The notes under the pieces were generated by a model. That model searched no databases, was not told the origin of the DNA, and saw nothing but the letters and a program-made list of their open reading frames with translations. The translations under genes and the position numbers were made by a program. DNA of 64,000 bases from CAVVYV01 sp963752585 (GTDB taxonomy: Bacteria; Actinomycetota; Thermoleophilia; Solirubrobacterales; 70-9): positions 372,001 through 436,000 of the forward strand of contig CAVVYV010000007.1 in assembly GCA_963752585.1 (NCBI GenBank), read 5' to 3'. This document shows positions 60,499 through 64,000 of the stretch, in pieces (the stretch's first letter is position 1; each line of letters begins with the position of its first letter).

Positions 60499-61219
60499 CT
60501 AGGCCGCCGCGCGCAGGCGGACGTGGGCGTGGTGCTCGAGGGTCTCGCTGACCGCGCGGTCCGACTGCGCGGCCACCGCCCGCTCGGCCACCGGCGCCTC
60601 CGCCAGCGGCCGCGCCAGCGCCTCGACCATGAACCGGTGGGCCTCCTCGGAGAGGGGGAAGCCGTCGCCCTCGCAGCTCGCGCAGACGACTCCGCCCGCG
60701 GCGCCGGAGAAGGCGGTGATGTGGTCGGCCTCGCCGCAGCGGGCGCAGCTCGCCAGCTCCGGCGAGAAGCCGGCGGCGAGCGCCAGCTTCAGCCGGAAGG
60801 CGAGCGCCGCGCCGGGGGCGCTCGCCACGCGCCGGATCGGCATCGAGCAGCGCCAGGTAGGTGCAGAGCAGGTTGTAGGCGGCCTGGTTCGGCTCCTCGG
60901 AGTCGAGCAGCCGGAGGACCGCGTCGCAGCCGCGGCCGGCGGCCATCAGGGCCGGGCCGTCGCTGCGCAGCCGCGGGTGCCCGTCGATGGTCGAGGCGCC
61001 GGTGACCGTGCAGAGGTCCCCCCGCCCCTCGTAGAGCAGCAGGTTGAGCCGGAAGAACGGCTCCAGCCGCCCGCCGAAGCGCGACTTCGGCCGCCGCGAC
61101 CCCTTCGCGATCGCCCCGATCCGCCCCCGGGTCGCCGAGTAGAGATGGACGACCCGATCGGCCTCGCCGTAGCGGATGCTCCGCAGCACCACCGCCTCGG
61201 TCTTGAATGATCCGGGCAC
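60499..61219 (-). CDS. recO: DNA repair protein RecO (frameshifted)
   Basis: RecFOR-pathway mediator, about 240 residues. The OB-fold opens FKTEAVVLRSIRYGEADRVV and GRIGAIAKGSRRPKSRFGGR; FFRLNLLLYEGRGDLCTVTG follows. Past a shift near 60840, the zinc ribbon (ASCARCGEADHITAFS and GGVVCASCEG) and helical end are seen. Start ATG at 61219. Convergent with the SDR gene. Confidence 0.88.
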
Positions 61220-61292
61220 GAACCAAACGTTGCCGCAGCGCCGGACGTGATAGCGGTGGATATCCGGGTCGGATCGCGGTAGCTCGACCTCG

Positions 61293-61775
61293 ATGACCGA
61301 CGGTGAGCACCGCGTTCACGAGGGCCATTCACACGAGCACGGTCCGGACTGTGGCCACACCGCGGTCCGCCACGACGGACATGTGGACGAGCATGCTCGG
61401 AGAGCATCCGATCGCGTGGTCCTGCTCGCCACCGATCTCGAGGAGTCAAAGGAGTTCTATGCCGGCAAGCTCGGCCTCGAGATCCTCAACGAGAGCGAGG
61501 AGGCGATCACCTACAAGTGCGGCGGGGACAGCGAGCTGGCGGTGACCAAGAGCACCACCGGCACTGCCGACGAGCAAACCCAGGCCAGCTGGCGAGTCGA
61601 CGACCTAGCGGCAGAGCTCGCTGAGCTGCGGTCTCGCGGCGTCGAGATCCAGGAATACGACATGCCGGAGATGAACCTGAAGACGGAGGACGGGATCGCC
61701 GACCTGGGCTTCGCCCTGATGGCCTGGATCATCGATCCGCACAAGAACGCGCTCGCGATCATGCAGCTGAAGTAG
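61293..61775 (+). CDS. VOC-family (glyoxalase-like) protein with His-rich N-terminus
   Basis: 160 residues in one uninterrupted frame. Residues 1-35 are histidine-rich with a Cys (HRVHEGHSHEHGPDCGHTAV, RHDGHVDEH). From about 38 a VOC fold follows: DRVVLLATDLEESKEFYAGK, KCGGDSELAVTKSTTGT, SWRVDDLAAELAELRSRGVE and WIIDPHKNALAIMQLK. The HGPDCGH block recalls metal-binding tags in zinc-homeostasis proteins. The fusion might be real or an artefact of a hidden frameshift in this error-rich stretch. Enzyme activity is not determinable. Confidence 0.72.
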   Translation: MTDGEHRVHEGHSHEHGPDCGHTAVRHDGHVDEHARRASDRVVLLATDLEESKEFYAGKLGLEILNESEEAITYKCGGDSELAVTKSTTGTADEQTQASWRVDDLAAELAELRSRGVEIQEYDMPEMNLKTEDGIADLGFALMAWIIDPHKNALAIMQLK

Positions 61776-61792
61776 CCGCGACCCGGGCCGGC

Positions 61793-62385
61793 CTAGCGCG
61801 GGTCCCCTTCGCCTCCTCGCCTGCCGGACCGCGTCGCGGATCGCGGCGGCGGTGACGGTGGCGGCGGCGGCGCCGATCTGCATCGAGCCGAACGGGGCGG
61901 AGCTCGCCCTCGCCGGAGGCGAGGCAGAAGGCGACGTCGCCGTCGACCGGGGTGAAGGTCGGATCGACGGCCCGGGCGATCCCCGCGGTGGCGGCGCGGG
62001 CGACCATCCCGCACTCGCGCTTCGAGAGCGCGGCGTCGGTGCAGATGCAGACCAGGGTCGTGTTGCCCTCCGGCGCCTTGAACTCGGGCGCCCGCTCCAT
62101 CGCCACCAGCGCCTCGGCGCCGCGCACCATCTTCCCCTCGTCGTCCCGGGGGCCAGCCAGCACCGAGCCGTCCTCGTCGATCACGTCGCCGGCGGCGTTG
62201 ACCGCGGCGACCGCCGCCACCGTCTCCCCCGCCCCGGTCCGGACCGCCGCGTAGCCGACGCCGCCGGCCGCTGCCGCGCTCCCGCCCCAGGACCTTGGCG
62301 ACGGTGGCGCCCGAGCCGACCCCGACCGCGCCGCGCTCGGGGACCCCGCCGGCGGCCGCCTCAGAGAGGGTGGCTTGCTGGCGGT
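61793..62385 (-). pseudogene. P1-family peptidase (DmpA-like), C-terminal half only
   Basis: Self-processing Ntn aminopeptidase family. Readable pieces: RGAVGVGSGATVAKVLG, GGVGYAAVRTGAGETVAAVA, AVNAAGDVIDEDGSVLAGPR, NTTLVCICTDAALSKRECGM (conserved N-T-T-L nucleophile region), then after a shift near 61905 APFGSMQIGAAAATVTAAAI. Roughly the first 150-180 codons expected for the family are missing: just above 62380 the sequence changes to non-homologous DNA with a hairpin and an excisionase gene. Disruption by the mobile element to the right is the simplest reading. Confidence 0.75.
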
Positions 62386-62444
62386 CCTAACCGAACGATC
62401 GCCGCGCTTTGTCCCGCTCGGGACGGGCGCGATTGTTGGTTAGG
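62386..62444. repeat. 59-bp imperfect inverted repeat at the mobile-element boundary
   Basis: CCTAACC (62386-62392) pairs with GGTTAGG (62438-62444); the stem continues AAC.ATCGC against GCGAT.GTT with single-base bulges and one G-T pair, and an inner hairpin GTCCC/GGGAC (62411-62424). It sits exactly between the truncated peptidase and the excisionase gene, whose TAA lies in the right arm. No U-tract follows on either strand, so it is not a normal terminator. It may be a recombination (attachment) site. Confidence 0.6.
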
Positions 62445-62703
62445 CTGCGTCTTCGACGCAGTCTTCGGGATCGGAAACGGAAATGCCGATTGCTTCCCGG
62501 ATTGTGTTCAGGGACCAGCGCGGCGGCTTGAGGTCAAAAACCTGAACACCCCTCGGGAACTTGCCCTCGCCGAGCCACCGGTAGAAGGTGGTCGGGCTCA
62601 CGCGAATGATCTTCGCGACCTCGCGGGCGCGATACACAGGAATGTCATCGAGCTTGGGGATGCTCGGGCGTATATGGTTGCGGGTAGTGGGTTTTGCGGA
62701 CAT
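62440..62703 (-). CDS. AlpA/MerR-like excisionase or regulator
   Basis: 87 residues with a winged HTH of the AlpA type: YRAREVAKIIRVSPTTFYRW, LGEGKFPRGVQVFDLKPPRW and SLNTIREAIG. Such proteins control excision or integrase expression in P4-like prophages and islands. The tail is acidic (SDPEDCVEDAA). Base composition is visibly less GC-rich than the chromosomal genes to the left. It is located between the integrase and the 59-bp repeat. Confidence 0.85.
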   Translation of the reverse strand: MSAKPTTRNHIRPSIPKLDDIPVYRAREVAKIIRVSPTTFYRWLGEGKFPRGVQVFDLKPPRWSLNTIREAIGISVSDPEDCVEDAA

Positions 62704-62798
62704 AACGGCAGTCGTCTCCTAACGGGTTCATCTTCTCATTGGTCTACTCTTCCCTTCTGGTCTGTCGCTCTACCTAGGGTAGTAGCGGACATCGCAGG

Positions 62799-64000
62799 CT
62801 ACCGCAAGCCGTCGATGTAGTCGGCCCACTTTCGATGAGCATCCGCCCGTTCGGTCCAGAACGCGCCGACCGTGCAGATAGTGGCGAGCCCCGCCACCGT
62901 GAGCGTGGCCCAAGCACGCATCCACGATCATGTCGGGAACGCCAATTTTTTGCGCCCCGGTCGCAAAGCTGCGTCTCAGATCGTGGCGGTTGAAGTGCGT
63001 CTCGATTCCCGCCTGCTCGGCGAAGGCGGCGATACGTCGGACCCACGCCCGCAGATGTGCGCCCGCACCATTGGCCTCGGTGAACACCCTCGGATGCGTG
63101 TGCAGGGCGGCTTGGCGGGCGATGATCTCTAGGCCTTGGCACGGTAGGGGAACGACGAAACCCCTGCCATTTTTGGTCGACGGGATTATCCAGGCGCCGT
63201 CCGCCTCGACGTGATGCCGCAGCATTCCCCGGCTGGGGTGGCGGTCGGAGCCCAAGAGTTCCTCCGCGCGGCATCCGGTGAGCAGGAGCATGTAAAGCCC
63301 GTCGGCATAGGGGTCGCCGACCCGCTGGCGCAGCAACGCGAGAAGCCGGCGCAGTTCAGTTCGGACAGGACCCGGTCCCTTACCCGTGTAAGGTGATGGG
63401 CGCGGACGTCATCGATGTCGGCCAGCCGCCACTCGCCGCCGGTCAGCTTCTTGGCGCTCTTGATAGCGGGGCGCAGGTACGCCCACGCCCTTGCCGCGGA
63501 ACCCTTGGAGGGATGAGCGTCGAGGACCGCTTGCAGCCGGTCCTCGTTGATGTCCGCCAGCGGCTCGGACAGAACCGGCTGGAACACGTGCTCGATCACA
63601 CGGCGATATTCTGGCCACCCGGCAGGGAGTGCCCTGCGGGCGGCCCTGCGCCCTTCCGGGCTGGCGTGAACATCGATCAGACCTTGAAGGGTCTTCGGGA
63701 CGGTCTGGGCCGCAATGTCGCCCGGCAGCGCACTGGCGGCGCGCGTGAGCCGCTTCTCTGCAGCGGGGTCCTCACCGCGGAGAACTCGGGCTCGGATGTC
63801 TGCGGCTCCCTGGCGGGCGTCCTTGAGGGAGAGAACATCGGCTGGCCCGAGCGTCACCCTCTGGCGCTTGCCGTCCCTGAAATATGTCACTGTATAGGTT
63901 CGCGCGCCGCTGGATGTCACCCGCAGCACAAGTCCCCTCTGGCTTTCGTCGCTAAAGTCGACGCGGCTCGGCGTGGTGGTCTTGGCGCTCTGCACGAGAT
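62799..64000 (-). CDS. P4-type tyrosine site-specific integrase (frameshifted, probably 5'-partial)
   Basis: N-terminal arm-binding domain (DUF4102): LVLRVTSSGARTYTVTYFRD, GPADVLSLKDARQGAADIRA. Core-binding domain about 90-210. Catalytic domain in the next frame: DGLYMLLLTGCRAEELLG (first Arg), THFNRHDLRRSFATGAQKIG (HxxR) and ACLGHAHGG (H). One shift near 63340 (a repeated AACTG) and one near 62860, after which GAFWTERADAHRKWADYIDG ends at TAG 62799. GTG at 63995 could be the start, but the gene may begin beyond the window. Confidence 0.85.

Noticed and set aside
43900..62400. Widespread pseudogenisation or programmed frameshifting
   Set aside because: Essential genes are equally affected, breaks occur in homopolymer-like G/C runs without slippery heptamers or downstream pseudoknots, so sequence error is the simpler cause.
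62386..62444. Calling the inverted repeat a true integron attC
   Set aside because: Only one core site fits, the adjacent recombinase is a P4-type integrase, and there is no cassette array.
1..64000. CRISPR arrays, IS transposases, toxin-antitoxin pairs, restriction-modification loci
   Set aside because: I looked for regularly spaced repeats, transposase DDE motifs and paired small ORFs and found none; the only mobile module is at the right edge.

Overview
The window is 64 kb of very GC-rich DNA with tight operons, frequent GTG/TTG starts (one apparent CTG start), 4-nt stop/start overlaps and little intergenic space. Gene content points to a high-GC actinobacterium: a CysO-type sulfur carrier, single-ORF SecDF, a yebC-ruvCAB-secDF-recJ-rel block and dnaG-dgt near recO. 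Thermoleophilia (Solirubrobacter/Gaiella-like) is my best guess, by inference only; there is no 16S gene here.

Layout. 0-2 kb: pyrimidine operon pyrR-pyrB-pyrC (minus strand), with a near-textbook PyrR-binding hairpin that contains the pyrR Shine-Dalgarno. 2-6 kb: hydrolase, RNase Z, tRNA-Arg, secreted proteins. 6-9.5 kb (minus): a SAM-I riboswitch with intrinsic terminator, then a threonine-synthase-like PLP enzyme, a CysO-like sulfur carrier, and two nucleotide-sugar genes. 9.6-15 kb (plus): CorA, two HIT proteins, phosphohexomutase, MBL hydrolase, lipid kinase. 15-28 kb (minus): rel, recJ, secDF, PAS/Zn-ribbon protein, ruvBAC, yebC. Three paralogous secreted P-domain proteins lie at 26.8-29.8 kb. 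29.9-34.5 kb: M29 aminopeptidase, pdxST, RpiR regulator, small membrane and lipoproteins.

34.6-43 kb (plus) is a complete Kdp potassium-pump locus of unusual build. The sensor kinase (membrane and catalytic half of KdpD) and kdpE come first. Next are a tiny unnamed membrane ORF, kdpF and kdpA, then kdpC before kdpB, then the N-terminal half of KdpD as a separate protein, and finally a membrane-anchored USP-like protein. A structured leader/ncRNA locus follows: a 14-codon ORF with a perfect Shine-Dalgarno, several nested helices and a strong terminator.

43.3-50 kb: a xylose-type sugar ABC transporter with ROK regulator, Gfo/Idh dehydrogenase and aldo/keto reductase. 50-62 kb: HNH protein, collagen-like secreted protein, tRNA-Met and tRNA-Asn, Hpt protein, glycosyltransferases, and housekeeping genes dnaG, dgt and recO. 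From 62.4 kb to the right edge the DNA changes character: AlpA-like excisionase and a P4-type tyrosine integrase sit next to a P1 peptidase gene that has lost its N-terminal half, so this looks like the edge of an integrated element.

Quality caveat: at least 23 recognisable genes are broken by single-base-scale frameshifts. They are sparse before 43 kb and nearly universal in 43.9-62 kb, and they include the essential gene dnaG. I read most as sequence or assembly errors, not pseudogenes, and give such genes as one feature spanning all frames.
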